Shown: piece after piece, positions 7,123-15,569 of the stretch
How the letters are laid out: each line of letters begins with the position of its first letter
How positions within the stretch are numbered: position 1 is the stretch's first letter
DNA from: Verrucomicrobia bacterium 12-59-8
Lineage (GTDB): Bacteria > Verrucomicrobiota > Verrucomicrobiae > Verrucomicrobiales > Verrucomicrobiaceae
Length of the DNA stretch: 34,559 nt
Reading direction: 5' to 3'
Assembly: GCA_002279765.1 (NCBI GenBank)
Contig: NCCR01000117.1
Span: forward strand, 1-34,559
Translations under genes and position numbers: made by a program
Notes under the pieces: generated by a model
Told to the model about the DNA's origin: nothing
Database searches by the model: none
What the model saw: only the letters and a program-made list of their open reading frames with translations

Positions 7123-8508
7123 ATGAAATTTTGCTTCCTGCTTGTCCTCAGCATCATCATTGTTCGCACACTGACCTCCTGCTCGAAGTCGCCTTCGACC
7201 AGCCCCAAGGACCAGCACGTCATCCTCATCAGCCTCGACGGCTTTCCCGCATGGCTGTGGAATGATGAATCCCTGCAGATCCCCAACCTGCGCAAGCTCG
7301 CCGCCGAAGGTGCCAGCACCAAGGCCATGACCGTGAGCAATCCCTCCATCACCTGGATCAATCACACCACCCTCGTCACCGGCGTGGAGCCCCGCAAGCA
7401 CGGCGTCCTCTTCAACGGCCTCCTCGTGCGTCAGGGCGACAACAAGCCGCCGAAGATCGAGCAGTGGGCCGACAAAACCAAGCTCGTCTTCGCCCCCACT
7501 CTCTACGACATCGCCCATGAAGCCGGCCTCACCACCGCCGAGTCCGACTGGGTCGCCATCACCAAAGCCAAGACCATCGACTGGAGCTTCGCTGAACTCC
7601 CCGATGCCGAAGGCAAAGTCGAAAAAGAAATGATCGCCGCCGGCGAGATCAAGCCTCAGGACATCGCCTGGATGCAGCTCGGCCCCCAGCGCAAAAGCGT
7701 CACCTTCCTCGACAACATGTGGACCAAAGCCGCCATCCACATCTTCAAAACTCACAAGCCCAACCTGCTGCTCTATCACACCCTCAACACCGACGCCACG
7801 CACCACTCCTACGGCCCCGGCTCCATGGCCAGCCACACCGCTCTCGCCTACACCGACCGTCTCGTCGGCGATCTCGTCAAAGCCGTCGAAGACAGCGGCC
7901 TCCGCGACAGCACCACCTTCATCATCGCCACCGATCACGGCTTTAAAAAGGTCACCAAAATCATCCTCCCCAACGTCGAGCTGAAAAAAGCCGGACTCGC
8001 CCAAGGCCTCGGCCCCACCATCACCACCTGCGACGCCTACTCCATGACTCAGGGCGGCATGGCCTTCGTTTACATCACCAATCCCGCCCGCAAAGCCGAG
8101 CTCCTCCCACAGCTCAAAGAGATGTTCGCCAAGACCGAAGGCGTGGACCGTGTTATCGACGGCACAGACGGCTCCACCCTCGGCATGCCCACACCCGAGG
8201 AAAATCCAGGCATGGGCGATCTCGTCCTCTATGCCAAAGCGGGTTACGCCTTCAAAAACGACGCCGCAGGCGATGCCACCGTCACCCCTTCCGTCAACTA
8301 CGCCGGCACCCACGGTTATTTGAACACCGACCCCGAACTCGACGGCATCTTCATCGCCAGCGGCCGCGGCATCAAAAAAGGCATCGTCCTCGACCGCATG
8401 GCCAATCTCGACGTCGCCGCAACCATCGCCAAACTCATGAGCCTCAAGCTCCCGAATCCCGACGGCCGCGTCCTCGACGAAATCCTGATCTCCGCCGACA
8501 AGAAGTAA
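7123..8508 (+). CDS. Alkaline phosphatase superfamily lipoprotein (nucleotide pyrophosphatase/phosphodiesterase type)
   Basis: A 461-residue protein. The ATG at 7123 gives a lipoprotein signal with lipobox LTSC (Cys20), placing it on a membrane facing the periplasm. The mature part has the metal-dependent NPP/type I phosphodiesterase layout: ILISLDGFPAWL (metal-binding Asp), NPSITWINHTTLVTGVEP (Thr nucleophile region and NH motif), HGVLFN, then TDATHHSYGPGS and IATDHGF (further Asp/His ligands), and a late GTHGYLN. The substrate may be nucleotides or other phosphodiesters. It shares a 46-nt control region with the divergent GDPD, so a joint role in phosphoester use is plausible; no clear Pho box was seen. 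Confidence 0.9.
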   Translation: MKFCFLLVLSIIIVRTLTSCSKSPSTSPKDQHVILISLDGFPAWLWNDESLQIPNLRKLAAEGASTKAMTVSNPSITWINHTTLVTGVEPRKHGVLFNGLLVRQGDNKPPKIEQWADKTKLVFAPTLYDIAHEAGLTTAESDWVAITKAKTIDWSFAELPDAEGKVEKEMIAAGEIKPQDIAWMQLGPQRKSVTFLDNMWTKAAIHIFKTHKPNLLLYHTLNTDATHHSYGPGSMASHTALAYTDRLVGDLVKAVEDSGLRDSTTFIIATDHGFKKVTKIILPNVELKKAGLAQGLGPTITTCDAYSMTQGGMAFVYITNPARKAELLPQLKEMFAKTEGVDRVIDGTDGSTLGMPTPEENPGMGDLVLYAKAGYAFKNDAAGDATVTPSVNYAGTHGYLNTDPELDGIFIASGRGIKKGIVLDRMANLDVAATIAKLMSLKLPNPDGRVLDEILISADKK

Positions 8509-8608
8509 ATCTCGACGCGCCGTACCAGCCATCAATACTCATGGACTGATCGGCACGCCGTCACTCACACACATCGCGGATTTCAGGACCAAAGGCAAAA
8601 CCGCTCAA

Positions 8609-8637
8609 GGAGCGCGGACTTTAGTCCGCAGCGCTCC
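8609..8637. repeat. GGAGCG-type hairpin repeat, copy 1
   Basis: The inner stem has arms GCGGACT and AGTCCGC around loop TT (8614-8629). An outer stem of GGAGCG (8609) with CGCTCC (8632) extends it. A hairpin of the same layout, opening with GGAGCG and having a T-rich loop, lies at 11893-11920. No T-run follows. Confidence 0.6.
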
Positions 8638-8887
8638 GCCCATGCACGGCACACCGCACTGTCCTTCCGCCACGCAGCATCCACGACTTATCCTGCTTAG
8701 CACATCACTTCGCAAAACTCATTTCCAGATCGAGCCGAGGATGCTCCCCCCATTTGGATTGCGGTTGCGCAGCGAGGCACGAGCGAAGCTACCGCTCTCC
8801 GCAGGCCGGTCAGCGCACGCCTACTACGAGACATTCGAAAGTAACGACCCCTGTCGTCGCACTCCATACAAGCGTTTGCGCCACGCT

Positions 8888-9060
8888 ACTCCGCGACACA
8901 CCAGCCTCAACGAGGCTGCGTCATGAAGCCCAGGTCCGCCGAGCCTTGGCGAGGTGCCACTGGGGTGCCTCGCATCAATGCCAGAAAGCAAACCCATAAC
9001 TCCGCCATACCCCACGCCCACCAGCAGCGTCTGCAATGAGTCCCGCCGCGCATTTGCGCC
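8888..9060. repeat. ~175-nt structured intergenic element, copy 1
   Basis: The segment aligns over its whole length with 11969-12147. Shared blocks, in order, include ACTCCGC, ACACCAGCC, GCTGCGT, AGCCCAGG, GCCGAGC, GAAAGCAAACCCA, CTCCGCCA and ACCAGCAGCGTCTGCAA. A GCCTCAACGAGGC hairpin is followed by a stem CCCAG (8929) with CTGGG (8960). It is non-coding and resembles a dispersed repeat, not a riboswitch class I know. Confidence 0.65.
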
Positions 9061-9276
9061 GACATCAGACAGCGCCCCAATCCTCTCGATGAGCGTCCTC
9101 AACCGGGTGCCCAGTCGGTGCTAAAACTCTCAACCTTCGGGTGCATTCTAGATACATCCTTGTGCGCGTCTCACCCACAACACCTGACAGATTCACCACC
9201 CACGACATGTAATTTCCATCACCCTCCGCCACCCCCAATGTCCCATCTTCATCCTCACCAAGCTCCGACCCACCTC

Positions 9277-10626
9277 ATGCGCCTCTGCCGCATGCCCGGG
9301 TTCATCCTGCTTGTGTCGAACATGACCTTGGCCCACGCGCAAACCGCGCCGCCCCAGATCGAACAAAGCTGCCTCGAATGCCATGACAAGGACACCACCA
9401 AAGGCAGCCTCGATCTCACCACTCTCCCCTTCGACCTCACCGACCACACCACCCGCGAACGCTGGATCCGCATCTATGACCGCGTCGAAAAAGGCGAGAT
9501 GCCACCCAAGTCTGAAGACCTGCCCCAACCAGACCGCGCCGCCCTCGTAAAATCCCTCTCCACATCCATCTTCAACGCCGATCACGCCGACATTCTCGCC
9601 CACGGTCGCGGACCTCTCCGCCGCCTGAACCGCGACGAATACGAACAAAACCTCCGGGACATCCTCCAACTCCCCGACCTCGATATCCGCGACATCCTCC
9701 CCGAAGACCGCGAAGGCCACCGCTTCAACAAAACCACCGACATGCTCGACATGTCCCGCGTGCAACTGGTTGCATATCTGGACGCAGCGGAGGCCGCACT
9801 GCACGCGGCCATGACCACCGAAGCCGCACCACCGGCTTTAACAAAATACCGCGCCGTCGGCACCGATCTCTTCCCCGGCACCGGCACCTTCGGCAATCGC
9901 GAGGCCATGTTCTTCGCCCGCAACAACAAGGCCATTGAATTCAAAGGCAAGGGTGATCCCACTGAAAAGGACAGCGCCACGGATGAATCCATCGAGATGG
10001 CCCTCTTCCGCGCAGCCAGTTGGCCCTACCTCGGCACTCCCAAACACTTCACCGCCAAGCGTACCGGCAACTACAAAGTGCGCTTCTCAGCACGCGCCGT
10101 TCTTCAACAGCCCGGCTACGTAATCACCCCAGCCACACACCCCGTCCCCATGACCTTCCGCACTCGCAAGCCTGCAGGCGTGGACATCATCAACGAAGTT
10201 CACGACTCCGGCGGCATCATCGACATTCAACCCACCAAGCAGGTCTTCGAAACCACCGTGCGTCTGCGCGAAGGCGAAGCCATCGAATACAGCCTCCTCG
10301 GTCAGCCGATGCCGCTGGCCATGAATCCCAACGGCTCCGCCCCCACCTACCGTTACCCACCCTTCCCAGAAGGCGGTCAGCCCGGACTCGCCGTGCAGTG
10401 GCTCGAAATCGAAGGCCCCATTGAATCTCAAACCTGGCCGCCACCCTCGCACCGCGTGTTGTTTGATGATCTCGGCGTGGAAGTAAAACCAAACGACCCA
10501 ACGCAAGACGCCAAGCGCCTGCTGCGCCGCTTCGTCAAACTCGCCGCCCGTTCAGCGACGCCATGCTCGCAGGCTACAAAGCCTTCCTCGCCTCCGGCGA
10601 CTTCATCTACGTGCGCGAACCCATGA
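9277..10626 (+). pseudogene. PSCyt1/DUF1587/DUF1592 protein, N-terminal half of a broken gene
   Basis: This is the 5' part of a secreted planctomycete-type cytochrome gene. The ATG at 9277 gives a hydrophobic signal segment, then CLECH (residues 32-36), a c-type heme site of the PSCyt1 domain. Next come GEMPPKSEDLPQPDR and the DUF1587 segment RRLNRDEYEQNLRDIL, then the beta-rich DUF1595/1592 region. Family similarity stops at RRFVKLAAR (codon ending at 10551). The remaining residues to the stop at 10626 are out-of-frame sequence. The protein continues in another frame from 10551. The paralogue at 16242 has about 24 more residues (from RPVTPEEV) at this point, so a deletion of 3n+1 bases is inferred. 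In-frame upstream starts at 9118 and 9238 are less likely. Confidence 0.8.
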
Positions 10627-11720
10627 AGGAAGATGACCACTTCGCCATCGCCTCCCGCCTCTCTCACTTCCTCACCAACTCACGCCCTGACACAAAACTC
10701 ATGGACCTCGCGCAGAACAAAAAGCTGCGTGATCCCGCAACACTCCGCGCCGAATCCGAACGCCTCATCGCCAGCACCGGCTTCGACCGCTTCGTCAAAA
10801 ACTTCACCGACTGCTGGCTCAACCTCCGCCACATCCGCCGCGACGATCCCGACATCCGCCTCTTCCCCGAATACCGCTTCGACGAATACCTCGTTGAAAG
10901 CATGGAGCGCGAAACCCGCACCTTCTTCACCGCCATGATCCGCGAAAACCTGCCCGCCAGCGTCCTGGTCATAGCAGACTTCATCTTCGCCAACGACCGC
11001 CTCACCAAACACTACCAGCTTCCACCACTCACGGGCTCCGCTATGCGCAAAGTCACCTTGCCCAAGGACAGCCCCCACGGAGGCCTGCTCACCCAAGCCG
11101 CCGTTTTAAAAGTCAGCGCCAACGGCACCACCACCTCCCCCGTCGTGCGCGGAGCCTGGGTCATGGAACGACTCATTGGCCAGCCACCTCCTCCACCACC
11201 CGCCAGCGTCCCCGCCGTCGAGCCCGACATTCGCGGAGCCAAAACCATCCGCGATCTCCTCGCCCTCCACACCAAATCCAAATCCTGCGCCGCCTGCCAC
11301 GCTCGCTTCGATCCCGTCGGCCTCGCCTTGGAAAACTTCGACATCCTCGGCGGCTGGCGCACCCAATACCGCGGCCTCGAAGAAGGCCAGCGCATCACCG
11401 GCATCGACCGCGCCGGACACGATTTCAGCTACACCCTCGCCACCCCCGTGGACACCACCGGCAAGCTCCTCGACGGCCGCACCTTCAATAACATCAACGA
11501 CCTCAAAACCCTCATCGCCGCCGACCCCCGCCAGCTCGCCCGCAACCTCCTCCACCAGTTCACAATATATGCGACCGGCACCCCCGTCCGCTTCTCCGAC
11601 CGCCCTGAAATCGAATCCCTCCTCGATGCCTGCGCCAAGGACGGCTACCCCACCCGCGACCTCCTCCACGCCCTCATCCAAAGCCCCATCTTCCTCGGAC
11701 AGGTAGATGGAAAAGAGTGA
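10563..11720 (+). pseudogene. DUF1592/DUF1588/DUF1585 protein, C-terminal half of the broken gene
   Basis: This is the 3' part of the same gene in a different frame. Similarity already begins at 10551 (FSDAMLAGYKAFLASGDF), before the first ATG at 10563. The order is DUF1592 (FAIASRLSHFLTNSRPD, then FDRFVKNFTDCWLNLRHI), DUF1588 (HGGLLTQAAVLKVSANGT, a proline run, CAACHARFDPVGLALENFD with a second CxxCH), and DUF1585 at the end (LLHQFTIYATGTPVRFSDR). There is no signal peptide or ribosome-binding site at the ATG, so it is probably not translated alone. If the break is an assembly error, the two parts make one intact protein of about 800 residues. The matching DUF1552 gene downstream is intact. 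Confidence 0.8.
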
Positions 11721-11892
11721 GACAATCGGACCATCAGACACTGAGATAACCAGACGATGAAATCCGAAGACACTCAGCACAAACTCCCTGTCATGGCTGC
11801 CACTCGGTTAAGCGCATGCATCGTGAGTTTTGAAAGTTCAGGTGCAACCGAACCGCATGGCATAAGCCTGAGCGCTGCCACCAGTCAGTACT

Positions 11893-11920
11893 GGGAGCGC
11901 CGGTTTTTAACCGGCTCTGG
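11893..11920. repeat. GGAGCG-type hairpin repeat, copy 2
   Basis: Perfect stem GCCGGTT (11899-11905) with AACCGGC (11909-11915) and loop TTT, preceded by GGGAGC. It has the same design as the hairpin at 8609-8637 and also lies 5' of a copy of the ~175-nt element. The surrounding gap 11721-12174 (454 nt) has no credible gene; the frame at 11757-12152 runs through these repeats. Confidence 0.55.
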
Positions 11921-11968
11921 CGTTGGCCCCCTGATGCAAGAACGACCCATGCCATCTTTCGTCATTCC

Positions 11969-12147
11969 ACTCCGCCGTACACCAGCCCCAACGGAGCTGC
12001 GTAATATAGCCCAGGGGTGCCGAGCTTTAGCGAGTGCTCCCCTGGGTATGGCAACACCCGACAGGGAAGCAAACCCACCGCTCCGCCACATCCAACGGAT
12101 ACCAGCAGCGTCTGCAAGACGCCCCGCCACACATCTGCCTGCGCGCC
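11969..12147. repeat. ~175-nt structured intergenic element, copy 2
   Basis: This is the second copy of the element at 8888-9060. Its central stem is perfect here: CCCAGGGG (12010-12017) pairs with CCCCTGGG (12039-12046). The copy ends 27 nt before the ATG of the DUF1552 gene, so it lies in that gene's presumed leader. Role unknown. Confidence 0.65.
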
Positions 12148-12174
12148 GCTAACTCACTGCCCTCTGATTGTCCC

Positions 12175-13473
12175 ATGAACGCTCCTTACATCGCCAACTC
12201 CTTCTCCCGCCGTCGTTTCCTTCGCAGCGCGGGGGTGACGCTTGCTCTTCCGATGCTGGAATGCCTTCGTCCCGTGTTCGGACGCGCTGCCCAAACAAAA
12301 CCACCCCAGCGCCTCCTCATCATCTCCAACAACCTCGGCTTCCTCCCGAAACCCTTCTTCCCCAAAACCACCGGCCGCGATTACGAACTCTCACCAACCC
12401 TCGCACCCCTCAGCGACGTCCGCAACGAGTTCACCCTCCTCAGCGGCACATCCCACCCAGACGTCAATGGCGGCCACAGCGCCGAGAACTGCTTCCTCAC
12501 CGCCGCACGCGGCCCCACCAAGAGCGGCTTCCGCAATCAAATCTCCCTCGACCAATACATCGCCGAAAAGCTCGGCCAGCAGACCCGCTACCCAACACTC
12601 AATCTCGGCGTCAACATCGACAAAGCCAACCGCAGCCTCTCCTGGACTCGCGACGGCGTCCTCCTTCCAGCCGAAGACAGCGCCCCCGCCTTGTTCCGCC
12701 GTATGTTCGTTCAAGGCGATCCCGCCGCCGTCAAAAAACAACTCCAGCAGCTCGACGAACGCGGCAGCATCCTCGACACCCTCCTAGATCAAACCAAGCG
12801 CCTCAGCCGCGACCTCGGCAGCACCGACCGCGCCCGCCTGGATCAATACCTCACCTCCGTTCGCGAAGTCGAAGAGCGTCTCCTCACCGCACGCGAATGG
12901 GAACTCAAACCCAAGCCCATCGCCACCCAGCCCGAGCCCGAAGACATCCGCGATAAAAAACTCATCTTCGAAAAATTCGATCTCATGCTCTCCATGGCGC
13001 AGCTCGCGTTCGAGTCCGACTCCACTCGCATCGTCACGCTTATGGTCGATGCCTTCGCCACCCCCGCCTTCCATCTCCCCGGCGCTGACAACACCACCGA
13101 AGGCTACCACGGCCTCAGCCATCACGGTCAGTCCGAAGAAAAAGTACGCCAGCTCGCCGAAGCCGATCGCGAACAAATGCGCCTCTTCAAAAAGCTCATT
13201 CAAACCCTCGCCTCAAAACAGGAAGACGAAGCCCGCCTACTCGACCGCACCATGGTCCTCTTCGGCAGCAACATGGGCGACGCCAACACTCACGACAATT
13301 ACAACCTCCCCATCCTCCTCGCTGGTGGCGGCTTCAAACACGGCCAGCACCTCGCTTTCAAACGCGACAATAACCTGCCCCTCAGCAACCTCTTCGTCAC
13401 CCTCCTCCAACGCCTCGGCGTCGAGTCCGACAAATTCGGTTCCAGCACCGGTACCGTCTCAGCCCTGACCTGA
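12175..13473 (+). CDS. DUF1552 (HXXSHH) twin-arginine secreted protein, first copy
   Basis: A 432-residue protein. The ATG at 12175 places a Tat-type signal, SRRRFLRSAGVTLALPML, near the N-terminus; the in-frame start at 12034 lies inside a repeat and is rejected. The body is a DUF1552 domain: conserved SLDQYIAEKLG, RARLDQYLTSVREVEERL and the family-defining HGLSHH at residues 312-317, which probably binds metal. DUF1552 proteins are exported folded and are almost always encoded next to DUF1592-type cytochromes, as here; their activity is unknown. Its partner gene upstream is broken, which may leave this protein without its mate, though the second locus at 16242-20036 might compensate. Confidence 0.92.
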   Translation: MNAPYIANSFSRRRFLRSAGVTLALPMLECLRPVFGRAAQTKPPQRLLIISNNLGFLPKPFFPKTTGRDYELSPTLAPLSDVRNEFTLLSGTSHPDVNGGHSAENCFLTAARGPTKSGFRNQISLDQYIAEKLGQQTRYPTLNLGVNIDKANRSLSWTRDGVLLPAEDSAPALFRRMFVQGDPAAVKKQLQQLDERGSILDTLLDQTKRLSRDLGSTDRARLDQYLTSVREVEERLLTAREWELKPKPIATQPEPEDIRDKKLIFEKFDLMLSMAQLAFESDSTRIVTLMVDAFATPAFHLPGADNTTEGYHGLSHHGQSEEKVRQLAEADREQMRLFKKLIQTLASKQEDEARLLDRTMVLFGSNMGDANTHDNYNLPILLAGGGFKHGQHLAFKRDNNLPLSNLFVTLLQRLGVESDKFGSSTGTVSALT

Positions 13474-13490
13474 CCCAGCATAAACGCCCC

Positions 13491-13540
13491 AGCGCCACCG
13501 CGTGGAAGTACGACGGACACTCCTGTCTGTCGATCAGCGC
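13491..13540. repeat. Intergenic hairpin repeat, copy B
   Basis: This is the second copy of the repeat at 668-714. The stem has arms CGACGGACA and TGTCTGTCG around loop CTCC (13511-13532). The 12-mer CAGCGCCACCGC lies directly upstream here (13491-13502), but directly downstream in copy A. That pattern fits a ~45-nt unit that can occur in tandem. The repeat starts about 30 nt after a stop codon, as in copy A. Confidence 0.7.
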
Positions 13541-13588
13541 TCCCCAATCCCCTCCGACCCTCGAACAACCCAGCGCTGTATTGTAGTC

Positions 13589-13602
13589 CCGGCTTCAGCC
13601 GG
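13589..13602. repeat. Short perfect hairpin
   Basis: CCGGCT and AGCCGG flank a 2-nt loop, in the leader region of the histidine kinase gene. There is no T-run. It is likely another dispersed intergenic palindrome, not a terminator. Confidence 0.45.
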
Positions 13603-13679
13603 AATCCGGTTCTGGAAATCCATTTCTATAACAGTCATGTCCCGCCTTCGCGTGGGTTGCACTCGTCACATTGTCAGGA

Positions 13680-15569
13680 ATGGTTCCCCCTTTGAAACCA
13701 GCCCTGCTCATCCTCGCGTCAATCTCATGGACCTGGCTGAATCCACAGCTCTCCATTCTGGACCATCGTCAGCATGAACTGCATGCGAAGCTGGCAAAGC
13801 TTCCCTCTCTTCCCGCACCCCAGCCCCAAGAGCACGCCGGATTCCACAGCGGTCTAGCACCCCACGCCGATTCCGTCCGCTGGGTCCAAATCGATCTCGG
13901 AGCCGAACATGCTTTAGACTCAGTCATCGTCATTCCCGCCATGCTTGGTGTCGCCGAGGCCTACGGCTTCCCTCAGCGCTTCCGCATCGATGCCTCAAAT
14001 GACCCTCTTTTTGCTGAATCCGACACACTGCTGGATCAAACGTCCGCCGATGCACTTCCATCCCTTGCGCCCTGGTGCGTCACCGCAAAAAACATCAAAG
14101 CCCGCCACATCCGCTTCACCGCCACCAAACTTTCAGCCCAACCCCATCAAACCAACCGCTTCATCTTCTGCCTCGGCGAACTCCTCGTCTTCAGCCATGG
14201 CCGAAACGTGGCCCTCCATGCCCAGGTGCTGGCCCCCAATTCCGTCGAAACCCTCCCCACCTGGTCCCCCCGCCATCTCGTCGATGGTGCTTACGCACTT
14301 GGTCTGCCAGTGCAACCTGATGAAATAAACGGCAACGGCTGGCACAGCGGCATCTCCAGCACCGCCGAAGCCACCAAATGGGTCCAGGCAGATCTAGGCG
14401 CACCGCGCGACATCCAAGAAATCCGCCTCATCCCCGCCCACCCCCGCGACTACCCCGAACGCTCCGGCTTCGGCTTCCCCCGCCGGTTCAAAGTAGAAGC
14501 CGATGGCAAGACAATCTTCGACGGCTCAGGCTTCCCCAATCCCGGAGACACCCCCGTAGCCTTCCCCACACCCGGCCTGCACGCCCAGACCATCCGTTGC
14601 ACCGCCACGCAACTTTGGGAACGCAGCGGCGACTTTGTGTATGCCCTTGCAGAACTGCAGGCTTTCAACGCCGGAAAAAATATTGCCCGTGAAGCAGTCA
14701 TCACCAGCTCCGACGACACCATCACACCCTCCTGGAGCCGCGCAGGTCTGATCGACGGCCGCAGCAGTTCTGGCCTGCTGCTCAATGAAGCCACCTGGCT
14801 CGTCAATCTCGCCCAACGCCGCCAGATCACGGACGAACTTGCCGCCTTGGAAGTTCAGCGCACCACAGCGCTAGCCATTGCACAAAAGCGCGCGGCGTGG
14901 CTGGCCGTCGGTGTGTTTTGCATCGCCATCGCCATCGCCTGGCTGGTGGTTTTGCGTTCGCGTCGCTCACGTCGTCACGAGATGGAATCCCTGCGCCAAC
15001 GCATCTCGCGTGATCTCCATGACGACATCGGCAGCCACCTCGGCAGCATCCGTCTCATGTCCGAACTGGCCTTGCGCGATGGTTCCACGTCCGACTCACT
15101 TGAGGAAATCCATCGCCTAGCCGGTGAAGCCGCCGAGTCCATGCGCGGCATCATCTGGCTCGTTCGTGAGGGCGATTTGCCACCACTTGCCAACCTCGTC
15201 GAAGCCATGCGCCAAAGTGCCGCTGCCTTGCTGAGGGACATCGACTGGCATCTTGAGGCAACAGAATGCAATTCCGCCACCGCCTCGCTCGAATTCCACC
15301 GGCAGGTCTTCCTGCTCTTCCGCGAAGCCGCGCACAACATCGCCCGTCACGCGAATGCTGCACAGGTGCGCATTGAAGTGCGCTGGGAAGCAAAACACTT
15401 CCATCTCCGCATTGAGGACAACGGCTGCGGCTTTGATGTCGCCGCCATCACTGCTGGCAACGGTCTCGCCAATCTCCAGCACCGCGCCACCGTACTCGGT
15501 GGCACTTTGCAGATCACCAGCACCCCCGGCAACGGCACCCGCATCACCTTGGAGGCCGATTTCTCATGA
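13680..15569 (+). CDS. Membrane histidine kinase with two discoidin-like sensor modules
   Basis: A 629-residue sensor kinase. An N-terminal hydrophobic segment precedes two tandem extracytoplasmic modules: one at about residues 54-172 and one at about 220-330. Each opens with a G-aromatic-HS...WVQxDLG motif and closes with an xLGELLVFS/ALAELQAF strand, and both read as discoidin (F5/8 type C)-like ligand-binding folds. A short coiled coil and one membrane helix (about 405-426) follow. The HisKA_3 domain has phospho-accepting His447 in DLHDDIG. The ATPase domain has the N-box Asn553 and DNGCGFD (from 580). This is the NarX/DegS/LiaS class of kinase. The ATG at 13680 is used; an in-frame TTG lies 9 nt upstream. 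The last codons overlap the regulator gene (ATGA), so the two form one operon. The ligand is unknown, perhaps a carbohydrate. Confidence 0.9.
   Translation: MVPPLKPALLILASISWTWLNPQLSILDHRQHELHAKLAKLPSLPAPQPQEHAGFHSGLAPHADSVRWVQIDLGAEHALDSVIVIPAMLGVAEAYGFPQRFRIDASNDPLFAESDTLLDQTSADALPSLAPWCVTAKNIKARHIRFTATKLSAQPHQTNRFIFCLGELLVFSHGRNVALHAQVLAPNSVETLPTWSPRHLVDGAYALGLPVQPDEINGNGWHSGISSTAEATKWVQADLGAPRDIQEIRLIPAHPRDYPERSGFGFPRRFKVEADGKTIFDGSGFPNPGDTPVAFPTPGLHAQTIRCTATQLWERSGDFVYALAELQAFNAGKNIAREAVITSSDDTITPSWSRAGLIDGRSSSGLLLNEATWLVNLAQRRQITDELAALEVQRTTALAIAQKRAAWLAVGVFCIAIAIAWLVVLRSRRSRRHEMESLRQRISRDLHDDIGSHLGSIRLMSELALRDGSTSDSLEEIHRLAGEAAESMRGIIWLVREGDLPPLANLVEAMRQSAAALLRDIDWHLEATECNSATASLEFHRQVFLLFREAAHNIARHANAAQVRIEVRWEAKHFHLRIEDNGCGFDVAAITAGNGLANLQHRATVLGGTLQITSTPGNGTRITLEADFS

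Larger units (their letters stand above)
8509..9276. other. 768-nt non-coding region rich in structured repeats
   Basis: No convincing gene lies here: the short frames at 8642-8926, 8754-8999 and 8824-9102 have no start context, no family resemblance and low-complexity products. The region holds a long hairpin (8609-8637) and a ~173-nt element (8888-9060) that recurs upstream of the DUF1552 gene. The last ~200 nt precede the broken cytochrome gene and would carry its promoter, but no clear promoter was recognised. Confidence 0.7.

Noticed and set aside
7024..8535. 503-codon open frame on the minus strand
   Set aside because: It is antisense to the phosphodiesterase lipoprotein gene. The product is Gly/Val/Glu-rich, as expected for the complement of C-ending codons.
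8642..9102. Small open frames in the 8.5-9.3 kb gap
   Set aside because: They run through structured repeats, have no family resemblance, and overlap one another in several frames.
10526..10570. Programmed ribosomal frameshift in the DUF1592-type gene
   Set aside because: No slippery heptamer is present at the junction, and about 24 residues found in the paralogue are missing, which frameshifting cannot explain.
11757..12152. 131-codon open frame between the cytochrome fragment and the DUF1552 gene
   Set aside because: It spans a hairpin and the ~175-nt repeat copy, and has no coding signature. The DUF1552 start at 12175 explains the downstream frame.
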